Of a stretch of 64,000 nucleotides of DNA, positions 53,621 to 62,018 are shown piece by piece. Both the position numbers and the translations under genes were made by a program. This DNA comes from Rubrivivax sp. SCN 71-131 (GTDB lineage: Bacteria > Pseudomonadota > Gammaproteobacteria > Burkholderiales > Burkholderiaceae_C), in assembly GCA_001724995.1 (NCBI GenBank), contig MEFD01000016.1:62001-126000 (forward strand). Reading direction: 5' to 3'. Position 1 is the stretch's first letter, and the number at the start of each line of letters is the position of its first letter. Under the pieces are notes generated by a model that did no database searches, had not been told where the DNA came from, and was given only the letters and a program-made list of their open reading frames with translations.

Positions 53621-56367
53621 GCGGCTTCTCCAACGCGCCGGATGCGCACTTTGACGGCGTCGATCGACGAGCCGGTGCCGTCGATCAGGTCCATCGTCAT
53701 CGGCACCAGATCGTTCAGGCTGGGCATCGGGATGTCCTTGGCAAACGGCGTCTTCCAGTGGCCGAACTGGCCGACCATGACGATGACGTCGGGGCGCACG
53801 CCCTGGCGCAGCTGCGCGCGCCCGCGCGTCGTGCCGACCGGCGAGCTGACCTCGATCGTGTCGCCGTCGGCGATGCCCATGCGGTCGGCCGTGCCCTTGT
53901 TGAGCAGGATGCCGCTGTGGCCGGCGACGTTCTCGGCGACCTCGCGCATCAGCTGGATGCCGACGTTGCCGCCCCAGGCGTACTGCATGCTGCGCGCGGT
54001 CAGCAGCCAGAACGGGAACTCGGCGATGTCGGTCTTGAAGTTGCGGCGGTAGACCCCGGCCCAGCGCGCCTCGAGGTCGTCCCAGGCCGGCAGCGCGGCG
54101 TAGTCGTGCAGCTGCAGGTCCCACCAGTCGATGCCGTTCTCGTGCAGCCGGTTGGCGAGCTGGCGGCCCACGCGCAGCACGCGCTCCTGGTAGGGCAGCT
54201 CGTAGCGCAGCCCGAGCTCGACCATGCGCGGGTGCAGGTACCAGTTCAGGCGCGAGAAGGGCTTGAGCCGGTAGCCGTGTTCCTTGAACCAGTCCAGGCC
54301 GTCGCTGGCGGCGCCGTCGGTGGTGTCGATGCTGGCCGCGCGGCACACCGCGTCCCAGATCTCCTCGACGCCGTTCTGCCGCTCCAGCGGCAGCGAGAAG
54401 TCGTAGCCCTCGCCCTTCAGCGGCAGGCCGCAGACGCCGGCGTTGATCATCGCGTTGAAGCTCTCCTGCAGCCCCGTGCGCTTCGCCAGCTCGGCGGCGA
54501 TCCAGGTGAACTCCTTGGTCTGCCCCTGCGGCTCGACCACCGGCTGGCGCAGCACCCAGCCGCGCGACTCCCAGAACTGCTCCTCGTAGCGCGTGCCGCC
54601 GATGCGCACCAGTTGCGTGCCCTCGAGGTCGGTGCGGTCGGGCAGCAGGATGTCGGCGAAGTGGTTGGTCTCGTCGTGCGTGTAGGCGAAGGCGACCATG
54701 AAGGGGAAGCTGGCGATCGTCTCGCCCAGGCGCGTCGTCTCCGAGAACGAGATCAGCGGGTTGCAGCGGTAGACGAACCAGACCTCGGGCGGCTTGGGCA
54801 CCGGCCAGCTCGGCGCCGCGCGTCCCTGCAGGCGCAGCCAGCTCAGCGAGGTCGAGCCCACCGCCTGCGCGTACGGTCCGTCGCCGGTGCCGGGGATCAG
54901 CGTGCTGTAGGCGTGGCGGATCGTCGGCTTGGCGATCCAGTGCTCGCGGTCGGTCGGATGGAAGGGGTAGGACAGGAAGCCGTCCGGGCCGGCCTCGACC
55001 GTGGCCCAGCGGTCGTGGTCGAGGCCGGGCTTGGACAGCAGCACCGTCGTGCCGAGCAGGCCGCCGGGCACCTCCAGGCCGCCGACCAGCACCATCAGCA
55101 CGGTGCGTGCCCAGACGCACTCGTAGGAGCCCCAGCCGTTGTTGATCGACTTGCCCATCGTCACCGCGACCGGGCGCAACGGCAGCGTCTGGCCGTTCAC
55201 CTCGGTGGTCTCGCCGATGCGCGCGTGCGCGAGGAATTCGTTGGCGATGCGCCGGATCGTCGCCGCCGGCACGTCGCACACCTTGGCCGCCCACTCCGGC
55301 GTGTGCGTCGCCACATGCTGCATCAGTCTGGCGTGCGCCGGCTGCCCGGTTGCGCCGGCATGCTGCCACTGCTCGTCGTCGGCGCCGACCTCGAGCGCGT
55401 CGAGCGTGAAGCTGCCGATGAGCGCCGGAGCGATGTCCGGCGTGTCGTGCGGCACGGCGCGGCCGCTCTCGAGGTCCCATACCAGCGGCTTGCGGCTCGC
55501 CGGGTCGCGCAGGTACCAGCCGTTGGGCCCGATCAGGTAAGGCGCGCCGGTGCGGTGCTCGAGGAACGGCACGTCCAGTTCGTCGAGGCGGTGCTCGTGC
55601 AGCAGCACGTGCACCATCGCGTAGAGGAACGCGGCGTCGGTCTTGGGGCGGATCGGCACCCATTCGCTGGCCTGCGCGCCGGTCACGGACAGGTGCGGCT
55701 CGATCTGCACGCGCTTCATGCCGCGCACGCGCGCGTCGGCGCCGCGGCGCACGCTGGTCACGCCGCCCGAGGCGTCGATGTTCAGGCCGAAGGAGACGAC
55801 GTACTCGACGCGCGGCGTGTCCGGGCAGACGGTGAAGCCGCGGTGCCACAGCTCGCCGTACAGGTGCTCGGAGTGCTTGCACTTCACCGTGCCGCCGGCG
55901 CCCAGACTCATGTCCAGCGGGCCCCAGGCGGCGAAGAAGGCCGGGAACGCGCCCATGAACATCAGCGGCGTGCCGGCGCCGCCGGTGCTGAAGGCGAACT
56001 TCGGGTTGCCGTTGTCGTCGAGCAGGCCGGCGGCGCGGATGCCGTTGAGCTTCTGCGCGATCGTCTCCAGCGCCTCGTCCCAGCTGATCGGCTCCCAGCC
56101 AGGGTCCTCGTCGCGGCCCTTCCTCGGATTCGTGCGCCGGAGCGGCGTCAGCAGCCGGTTCGGGTTGTAGATCTTCTGGATCAGGCCGTAGGGCTTGACG
56201 CAGATCTTGCCGTCGGCCGGATGCACGCCGCAGGCGTCGAAGTTGGGTTCGACCTTGGTCGCCACGCCGTCGACGACCTCGACCTTCAGCACGTCGGGTC
56301 CGTTGACGCACTGGTAGCAATAGGTCGGGATGCGCTTGCGCACTCCCGGGGTCGTCGTCGTGGCCAT
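53617..56367 (-). CDS. Molybdopterin oxidoreductase catalytic subunit (phenylacetyl-CoA:acceptor oxidoreductase PadB-like / thiosulfate reductase superfamily)
   Basis: TYCYQCVNGPDVLKVEV...GKICVKPYGLIQKIYNPNRLLTPLRRTNPRKGR, EPISWDEALETIAQKL, C-terminal molydopterin dinucleotide-binding domain; no Tat motif. Confidence 0.88.
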   Translation of the reverse strand: MATTTTPGVRKRIPTYCYQCVNGPDVLKVEVVDGVATKVEPNFDACGVHPADGKICVKPYGLIQKIYNPNRLLTPLRRTNPRKGRDEDPGWEPISWDEALETIAQKLNGIRAAGLLDDNGNPKFAFSTGGAGTPLMFMGAFPAFFAAWGPLDMSLGAGGTVKCKHSEHLYGELWHRGFTVCPDTPRVEYVVSFGLNIDASGGVTSVRRGADARVRGMKRVQIEPHLSVTGAQASEWVPIRPKTDAAFLYAMVHVLLHEHRLDELDVPFLEHRTGAPYLIGPNGWYLRDPASRKPLVWDLESGRAVPHDTPDIAPALIGSFTLDALEVGADDEQWQHAGATGQPAHARLMQHVATHTPEWAAKVCDVPAATIRRIANEFLAHARIGETTEVNGQTLPLRPVAVTMGKSINNGWGSYECVWARTVLMVLVGGLEVPGGLLGTTVLLSKPGLDHDRWATVEAGPDGFLSYPFHPTDREHWIAKPTIRHAYSTLIPGTGDGPYAQAVGSTSLSWLRLQGRAAPSWPVPKPPEVWFVYRCNPLISFSETTRLGETIASFPFMVAFAYTHDETNHFADILLPDRTDLEGTQLVRIGGTRYEEQFWESRGWVLRQPVVEPQGQTKEFTWIAAELAKRTGLQESFNAMINAGVCGLPLKGEGYDFSLPLERQNGVEEIWDAVCRAASIDTTDGAASDGLDWFKEHGYRLKPFSRLNWYLHPRMVELGLRYELPYQERVLRVGRQLANRLHENGIDWWDLQLHDYAALPAWDDLEARWAGVYRRNFKTDIAEFPFWLLTARSMQYAWGGNVGIQLMREVAENVAGHSGILLNKGTADRMGIADGDTIEVSSPVGTTRGRAQLRQGVRPDVIVMVGQFGHWKTPFAKDIPMPSLNDLVPMTMDLIDGTGSSIDAVKVRIRRVGEAA

Positions 56368-56426
56368 GTCTGCTCCAGCCTTGCGCATTCGGTGGAGGCG
56401 AAGGGTGAAGCCAGGCGGCGGCGGCG

Positions 56427-56456
56427 GCTATCCGATTCGTCCGCGGGTCATCCGCG
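56427..56456 (+). promoter_or_regulatory. Putative AraC operator site A
   Basis: GCTATCCGATTCGTCCGCGGGTCATCCGCG, 60 bp upstream of the molybdoenzyme start; matches site B at 24/30. Confidence 0.7.
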
Positions 56457-56537
56457 TGCTGCGGCGACCTCGGCGCCGCCGCGCCACGGCGACGCCGGCT
56501 GTCCTGGGTCAACAAAGCGCGTGCCGGGGCGGCGAAC

Positions 56538-56551
56538 AAGGGTTTACCCTT
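56538..56551. repeat. Palindrome in the molybdoenzyme/AraC intergenic region
   Basis: AAGGGT-TT-ACCCTT. Confidence 0.5.
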
Positions 56552-56656
56552 ATTGTCCGTCGCCGGGTCGCTTGCGACATTGATATAGGCTTGAACTAAA
56601 GCATCGGCCACCCGCGAGCCTTGCTTGCGGTGTCGCGGCCGACAGGAGGTGACCGA

Positions 56657-57655
56657 ATGAATGCCGCCGAGACTGACTCACGGACGCCGGGTTCGCTCGG
56701 CGCGTACGCGATCCTGCGCACCCGCGACCTCGACGAGGCGCGAGCCCGGGTGGCGGGCGTCTTCTCGCCGCACCATCTGTGCGTGGCGAGGCAGGACGCC
56801 CGGCTCGACGCCGAGATGTGCCACGTGCCGATGGGCGGCGTGTCGGTCAACCGGCTGCGCTACGGCGCCACGGTCGACATCGACGTCGGCCGCACGAACG
56901 ACTTCCTGCTGGTGATGATGCCGCTCACCGGCAGTGCCGAGATCCGCTGCGGCGACGCGACGATCCGCTCGACGCCGACGCTGGCCTCCGTGGTCTCGCC
57001 GACGCTGCCGCTGCGCATGCGCAGCCAGGCCGACGCCGACCAGATCATGGTGCGCATCGACCGCGCGCTGATCGAGCGCCAGTGCGCGCAGCACCTCGGC
57101 CACGACCTCAAGCGCCCGATCGAGTTCGAGGTCGGCATGGAGCTGTCGGAGAGCGGCGGGCAGAGCTGGGCGTCGCTGATCCGCTACCTCGTCGGCGAGC
57201 TCGATCGCCCGAGCAACGTGTTCACCTCGCCGCTGACGCGCGCGCACGTCGAGCAACTCGTCGTCGCCACGCTGCTGCTGGCGCAGCCGCATCGCTACCG
57301 CGACGAGTTGCTGCGCCCCGGGCGCTCGATCGCCCCGGCCTTCGTGCGGCGCGTCGAGGAGCACATCATCGATCACGCCGACCAGGCGCTGAGCGTGGCG
57401 CAGCTCGCGGCGCACGCCGGCGTCAGCACGAGCACGCTGTTCTCGGGCTTCCGCGATTTCCGCAACACCAGCCCGATGGCCTACCTGCGCCAGGTGCGGC
57501 TGCAGCGCGTGCGCGACGATCTGCAGGCGAGCGGCGGCGGCGACGCCACGGTGACCGAGGTCGCGCTGCGCTGGGGCTTCACGCACCTCGGCCGCTTCGC
57601 CTCGGAATACAAGCGCCGCTTCGGCGAATCGCCGTCGGCGACGCTCAAGCACTGA
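56657..57655 (+). CDS. AraC-family transcriptional regulator
   Basis: C-terminal HTH (LSVAQLAAHAGVSTSTLFSGFRDFRNTSPMAYLRQVRLQRVRDDL...VTEVALRWGFTHLGRFASEYKRRFGESPSATL); RBS AGGAGG before ATG 56657. Confidence 0.93.
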   Translation: MNAAETDSRTPGSLGAYAILRTRDLDEARARVAGVFSPHHLCVARQDARLDAEMCHVPMGGVSVNRLRYGATVDIDVGRTNDFLLVMMPLTGSAEIRCGDATIRSTPTLASVVSPTLPLRMRSQADADQIMVRIDRALIERQCAQHLGHDLKRPIEFEVGMELSESGGQSWASLIRYLVGELDRPSNVFTSPLTRAHVEQLVVATLLLAQPHRYRDELLRPGRSIAPAFVRRVEEHIIDHADQALSVAQLAAHAGVSTSTLFSGFRDFRNTSPMAYLRQVRLQRVRDDLQASGGGDATVTEVALRWGFTHLGRFASEYKRRFGESPSATLKH

Positions 57656-57703
57656 GGCCCTGAGGCCCTGAGGCACGCAGCCGTGGCCGCGGGCCGCCGC
57701 GTC

Positions 57704-58705
57704 TCAGTCGGGCCTGATGCCGCGCGAGCGGACGATGGCCGCGAAGAGCTTCGTCTCCGCCGCCACGCGCTCGCGAAACGCCTGCGGCCGCAGCGGCAGG
57801 GCCTCGGCGCCCAGCTCGGCGAAGCGCTCGCCGACGGACGCCTGGCCGAGCGCGGCGTTGACCTCGCGGCTCATGCGCTCGAGCGCCGCCGCGGGCAGCG
57901 ACGGCGGCGCGTAGATGCCGAACATCGAGTCGGCGTAGACGCCGGGAAAGCCCTCTTCGTCGAAGGTCGGCGCCTGCGCGTAGCTGGCCGCGCGCTGACG
58001 GCTGGCGACGGCGAGGATCTTCAGCCGCCCGGCCTTCACCAGGCCGAAGACCGTGCCCGGACCGAAGGCGAAGTCGATCTGCCCGGCCATCACGTCCTGC
58101 AGCGCCGGGGCCGCGCCGCGGTAGGGCAGATGGGTGATGAACAGGCCGCCGGCCTGCTTGAACAGCTCGCCGGCGAGGTGCGGCGTGGTGCCGTTGCCGG
58201 CCGAGCCGTAGCTCAGGCGTCCGGGCGTCGCGCGCGCGAGCGCCGCGAGTTCCTTCAGCGAGCCGGCGGCCAGCCCCGGCCGCGCGATCAGGAACAGATG
58301 GCTGTTGGCCAGCAGCGCCACCGGCTGCAACTGCGTGCCCGGGTTGAAGCCCATGCTGGGGTACAGCACCGGGTTGATCGATTCGAGCGTCGTCGGCGCG
58401 ACGAGAAAGGTGTGGTGGTCGCCGCCATTGCGGATCACCTCCAGCGCCGCCAGATTGCCGCCGGCGCCGCCGCGGTTGTCGATGATCACCGGCTGGCCCA
58501 GGGCCTTGGTCAGCGGCGCCTGCAGCGTACGCGTCAGGACGTCGGCCAAGCCGCCGGGCGCAAGGCCGACGACCAGCCGCAGCGGCCGCGTCGGCCACGT
58601 CGCGGCCGGCTGGGCGCGGGCGAGCTGTGGCAGGGCCGCGGCGCCCGCGGTGGCGGCGCAGCGGATGAGCAGGTGACGACGGGTCGGGGACGGGGGCGGT
58701 CGCAT
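57704..58705 (-). CDS. Bug/TctC family tripartite tricarboxylate transporter binding protein
   Basis: Signal sequence; WPTRPLRLVVGLAPGGLADVLTRTLQAPLTKALGQPVIIDNRGGAGGNLAAL. Confidence 0.92.
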   Translation of the reverse strand: MRPPPSPTRRHLLIRCAATAGAAALPQLARAQPAATWPTRPLRLVVGLAPGGLADVLTRTLQAPLTKALGQPVIIDNRGGAGGNLAALEVIRNGGDHHTFLVAPTTLESINPVLYPSMGFNPGTQLQPVALLANSHLFLIARPGLAAGSLKELAALARATPGRLSYGSAGNGTTPHLAGELFKQAGGLFITHLPYRGAAPALQDVMAGQIDFAFGPGTVFGLVKAGRLKILAVASRQRAASYAQAPTFDEEGFPGVYADSMFGIYAPPSLPAAALERMSREVNAALGQASVGERFAELGAEALPLRPQAFRERVAAETKLFAAIVRSRGIRPD

Positions 58706-58795
58706 GGGCTCTCCACGATTGTTCGGGGCGCGGGGTGGCGCACGACACGCCGGCCGTCCCGCGTCTGCGACTGTCGCCGCGCCGGCGATGCGCGC

Positions 58796-58825
58796 GCTAT
58801 CCGCTTCGTGCGCCGGCTGTCCGCG
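58796..58825 (+). promoter_or_regulatory. Putative AraC operator site B
   Basis: GCTATCCGCTTCGTGCGCCGGCTGTCCGCG: direct half-sites GCTATCCG/GCTGTCCG at 20-bp spacing, upstream of the Bug gene. Confidence 0.7.
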
Positions 58826-58853
58826 CAGTGCGGCAAGGCCAGGCCCGAGCAAA

Positions 58854-58881
58854 CGGCTAGGGAATGGACAAAGCGGATAGC
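58854..58881 (-). promoter_or_regulatory. Putative AraC operator site C
   Basis: Minus strand GCTATCCGCTTTGTCCATTCCCTAGCCG, 62 bp upstream of the cyclase start. Confidence 0.65.
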
Positions 58882-58942
58882 CGGTGGCGCGCCGCCGCGG
58901 CAGGATACCGAACCCGTCCCCGCGGGCGCCCAGGAGAGCAAC

Positions 58943-59725
58943 TTGAACGAACGCCTTGCAGGCCTTGCCGCCGACATCGCTTCCGGCGCGCTGCGTGTCG
59001 TCGACCTGACGCACACGCTGTCACCCGACTTCCCCGCGCTGAAGCTGCCGCCGGAGTTCGGCCAGGTCTGGGCGTTCAAGCAGGAACGGATTTCGCGCTA
59101 CGACGCGGCGGGCCCGGCCTGGTACTGGAACAACTTTTCCTGCGGCGAGCACACCGGCACGCACTTCGACGCGCCCGCGCACTGGGTCACCGGCAAGGAC
59201 CACCCGCGCAACACCGTCGACACCATCGACCCGGCGCGCTTCCTCGCGCCGGCGGCCGTCGTTGATGCCAGCGCCGAGGTGGCGGGCAACCCCGACTGGG
59301 TGCTGACGCCGGAGTTCCTGCTCGGCTGGGAGTCGCGCCACGGGCGCATCCCGCGCGGCGGCTGGCTGCTCTTTCGCACCGACTGGTCCAAGCGCATCGT
59401 CGATCCGGCGGCCTTCGCCAACCTGCGCGACGACGGCCCGCACACGCCTGGCCCCTCGAGGGAGGCGGTGCAGTGGCTGATCGACGAGCGCGACGTCTGC
59501 GGCTTCGGCGTCGAGACCATCAACACCGACGCCGGCCAGGCGAGCAAGTGGGATCCGCCGGCGCCCTGCCACGCGCTGATGCACGGCAGCAACCGATTCG
59601 GCCTGCAGTGCCTGAACAACCTCGACCAGCTGCCGCCGCAGGGTGCGTTCCTCATCGCGGCGCCGCTGAAGATCAACGCCGGTTCGGGCAGCCCGCTGCG
59701 CGTGATCGCGCTCGTCGGCCGCTGA
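58943..59725 (+). CDS. Cyclase family protein (KynB-like, TTG start)
   Basis: VVDLTHTLSPDFP, CGEHTGTHFDAPAHW metal-binding motif; RBS AGGAGAG before TTG 58943. Confidence 0.88.
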   Translation: MNERLAGLAADIASGALRVVDLTHTLSPDFPALKLPPEFGQVWAFKQERISRYDAAGPAWYWNNFSCGEHTGTHFDAPAHWVTGKDHPRNTVDTIDPARFLAPAAVVDASAEVAGNPDWVLTPEFLLGWESRHGRIPRGGWLLFRTDWSKRIVDPAAFANLRDDGPHTPGPSREAVQWLIDERDVCGFGVETINTDAGQASKWDPPAPCHALMHGSNRFGLQCLNNLDQLPPQGAFLIAAPLKINAGSGSPLRVIALVGR

Positions 59726-59732
59726 GTGCGTC

Positions 59733-62018
59733 ATGGCTGAGCGCTCGTTCGCCCGCGAGGTCCAGACGCTGCGCGTCCCGGCCGGCAGCACCTTCCATGG
59801 CGAGGGCATCCTCGCCGTCACCAAGGCGCTGCTCGAGGCCGGCGTCTCCTACGTCAGCGGCTACCAGGGTTCGCCGATCTCGCACCTGATGGACGTGCTG
59901 TCCGACGCGCAGCCGATCCTCGAGGAACTCGGCGTCTACTTCGAGCCGGCCGCCAACGAGGCGACGGCGGCGGCGACGCTGTCGGCCTCGGTCATGTACC
60001 CGGTGCGCGGCGCCGTGACGTGGAAGTCGACCGTCGGCACCAACGTCGCCTCGGACGCGCTGGCCAACCTCTCGTCGGGCGGCGTCACCGGCGGCGCGCT
60101 GATCATCGTCGGCGAGGACTACGGCGAAGGCTCCTCGATCATGCAGGAGCGCACCCACGCCTTCGCGATGAAGTCGCAGATGTGGCTGCTCGACCCGCGG
60201 CCCAATCTGCCCGGCATCGTGCAGGCGGTGCACGACGGCTTCGAGCTCTCGGAGGTGAGCCACACGCCGGTGATGCTGCAGCTGCGCATCCGCTCGTGTC
60301 ACCTGCACGGCAGCTTCGTCACGCGCGAGAACCGGCGCCCGACCTACACGCTGCAGCAGGCGCTCGAGTCGCCGCAGCGCGACACCGACCGCATCGTGCT
60401 GCCGCCGGCGTCGTTCCTGCACGAGCGCGAGAAGGTCGACGAGCGCTGGCCGGCGGCGGTGAAGTTCATCACCGAGCGCGGCCTCAACGAGTTCTTCGAC
60501 GGCGAGCGCGAGGATCTGGGCATCGTCATGCTCGGCGGGCACTACAACAACGTGCTGCGCGCGCTGCGGCTGCTCGGCCTGGCGGACCTCTTCGGCGCCT
60601 CGCGCATCCCGCTGTACGTGATGAACGTCGCCTACCCGGTGGTCGACGCCGAGATCGAGCGCTTCTGCCGCGGCAAGAAGGCAGTGCTGCTGGTCGAGGA
60701 AGGCCAGCCCGACTTCCACGAGCAGGCGCTGAGCAAGATCCTGCGCCGCGCCGGCATCGACACGGTGCTGCACGGCAAGGACCTGCTGCCCATGGGCGGC
60801 GACTACTCGGTGGCGGTGCTGCGCGACGGCCTGCGCGCCTTCCTCGAGCGGCACTATCCGGCGGCGCTGGCGACGGCCGTGCCGATGGCCATGCCGGCAC
60901 GCGCGAGGACCCCGGTGCCGGCCGCGCCCGCAGCGGCCGAAGCGGCCGAAGCGGCGGCAGGGCCGGGCGAGGAGCTGCCGCTCGACGACCTGCTGCCGCG
61001 GCGCCTGCCGGGGCTGTGCGTGGGCTGCCCGGAGCGGCCGATCTTCTCCTCGCTGAAGCTGGTCGAGGGCGAGATCGGACGCCATCACGTCTCGGCCGAC
61101 ATCGGCTGCCACCTGTTCTCGATCCTGCCGCCGTTCGAGATCGGCGCCACGACCATGGGCTACGGGCTCGGCGTGGCGAGCGCCTCGGCGTTCAACGTCA
61201 AGGGCGGCAAGCGCGCCATCGCCTTCGTCGGCGACGGCGGCTTCTGGCACAACGGCCTCTCCAGCGGCATCGGCAACGCGGTCTTCAACCGCAACGACGG
61301 CGTCACCGTCATCGTCGACAACAACTACTCGGCGGCCACCGGCGGGCAGGACATCCTGTCGTCGCGGGCGGTCAACCCGCGGCGCAGCACGATGCACCCG
61401 ATCGAGCGCGCGGTGCGCGGCGTCGGTGTCGAGTGGGTGCGCCTGGTCGACCGCACCTACGACGTCGCGCGCATGCGCGCGACCCTGCGCGAGGCGATGA
61501 CCACCGACTACCAGGGGCCCAAGGTCATCATCGCGCAGAGCGAGTGCATGCTCAACCGGCAGCGGCGCGAGAAGCCGCTGGCCGCCGCCGCGCTGAAGGC
61601 CGGCGAGCGCATCGTCAAGGAGCGCTTCGGCGTCGACGCGGCGGTGTGCAGCGGCGACCATGCCTGCATGCGCGTCTCCGGCTGTCCGAGCCTGACGCTG
61701 GCGCCCAGCGGCGATCCGCTCAAGCCGGACCCGGTGGCCCACGTCGACGAGCACTGCGTCGCCTGCGGCCATTGCGGCGAGGTTGCCGACGCGGCGGTGC
61801 TGTGCCCGTCCTTCTACAAGGCGCAGTGGGTGCGCAACCCGCGCGGCCTCGAGCGCTGGCTGCACCGCCTGCGCGCGCGCGTCGTCGGCTGGATGCAGGC
61901 ACGCCACGCGGCCGGCCTGCGCCGGCGCGCGCTGTACCCGCAGGAGTCCGAAGTGCGCGCGCCGGGCGGTCCCCAGGCGCTCACGCCGGAGCACGCAGTG
62001 CGGAGGGTTGTCCCATGA
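59733..62018 (+). CDS. Indolepyruvate ferredoxin oxidoreductase alpha subunit-like (IorA)
   Basis: TPP-binding GDGGFWHNGLSSGIGNAVFNRNDGVTVIVDNNYSAATGGQ; C-terminal ferredoxin HCVACGHCGEVADAAVLCPSF. Confidence 0.9.
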   Translation: MAERSFAREVQTLRVPAGSTFHGEGILAVTKALLEAGVSYVSGYQGSPISHLMDVLSDAQPILEELGVYFEPAANEATAAATLSASVMYPVRGAVTWKSTVGTNVASDALANLSSGGVTGGALIIVGEDYGEGSSIMQERTHAFAMKSQMWLLDPRPNLPGIVQAVHDGFELSEVSHTPVMLQLRIRSCHLHGSFVTRENRRPTYTLQQALESPQRDTDRIVLPPASFLHEREKVDERWPAAVKFITERGLNEFFDGEREDLGIVMLGGHYNNVLRALRLLGLADLFGASRIPLYVMNVAYPVVDAEIERFCRGKKAVLLVEEGQPDFHEQALSKILRRAGIDTVLHGKDLLPMGGDYSVAVLRDGLRAFLERHYPAALATAVPMAMPARARTPVPAAPAAAEAAEAAAGPGEELPLDDLLPRRLPGLCVGCPERPIFSSLKLVEGEIGRHHVSADIGCHLFSILPPFEIGATTMGYGLGVASASAFNVKGGKRAIAFVGDGGFWHNGLSSGIGNAVFNRNDGVTVIVDNNYSAATGGQDILSSRAVNPRRSTMHPIERAVRGVGVEWVRLVDRTYDVARMRATLREAMTTDYQGPKVIIAQSECMLNRQRREKPLAAAALKAGERIVKERFGVDAAVCSGDHACMRVSGCPSLTLAPSGDPLKPDPVAHVDEHCVACGHCGEVADAAVLCPSFYKAQWVRNPRGLERWLHRLRARVVGWMQARHAAGLRRRALYPQESEVRAPGGPQALTPEHAVRRVVP

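Noticed and set aside
53758-56583. 941-aa plus-strand ORF opposite the molybdoenzyme gene
   Set aside because: Antisense shadow ORF with compositionally biased translation; the minus strand encodes a recognisable family.
59673-61994. 773-aa minus-strand ORF opposite iorA
   Set aside because: Antisense shadow ORF; iorA on the plus strand has clear TPP and ferredoxin motifs.
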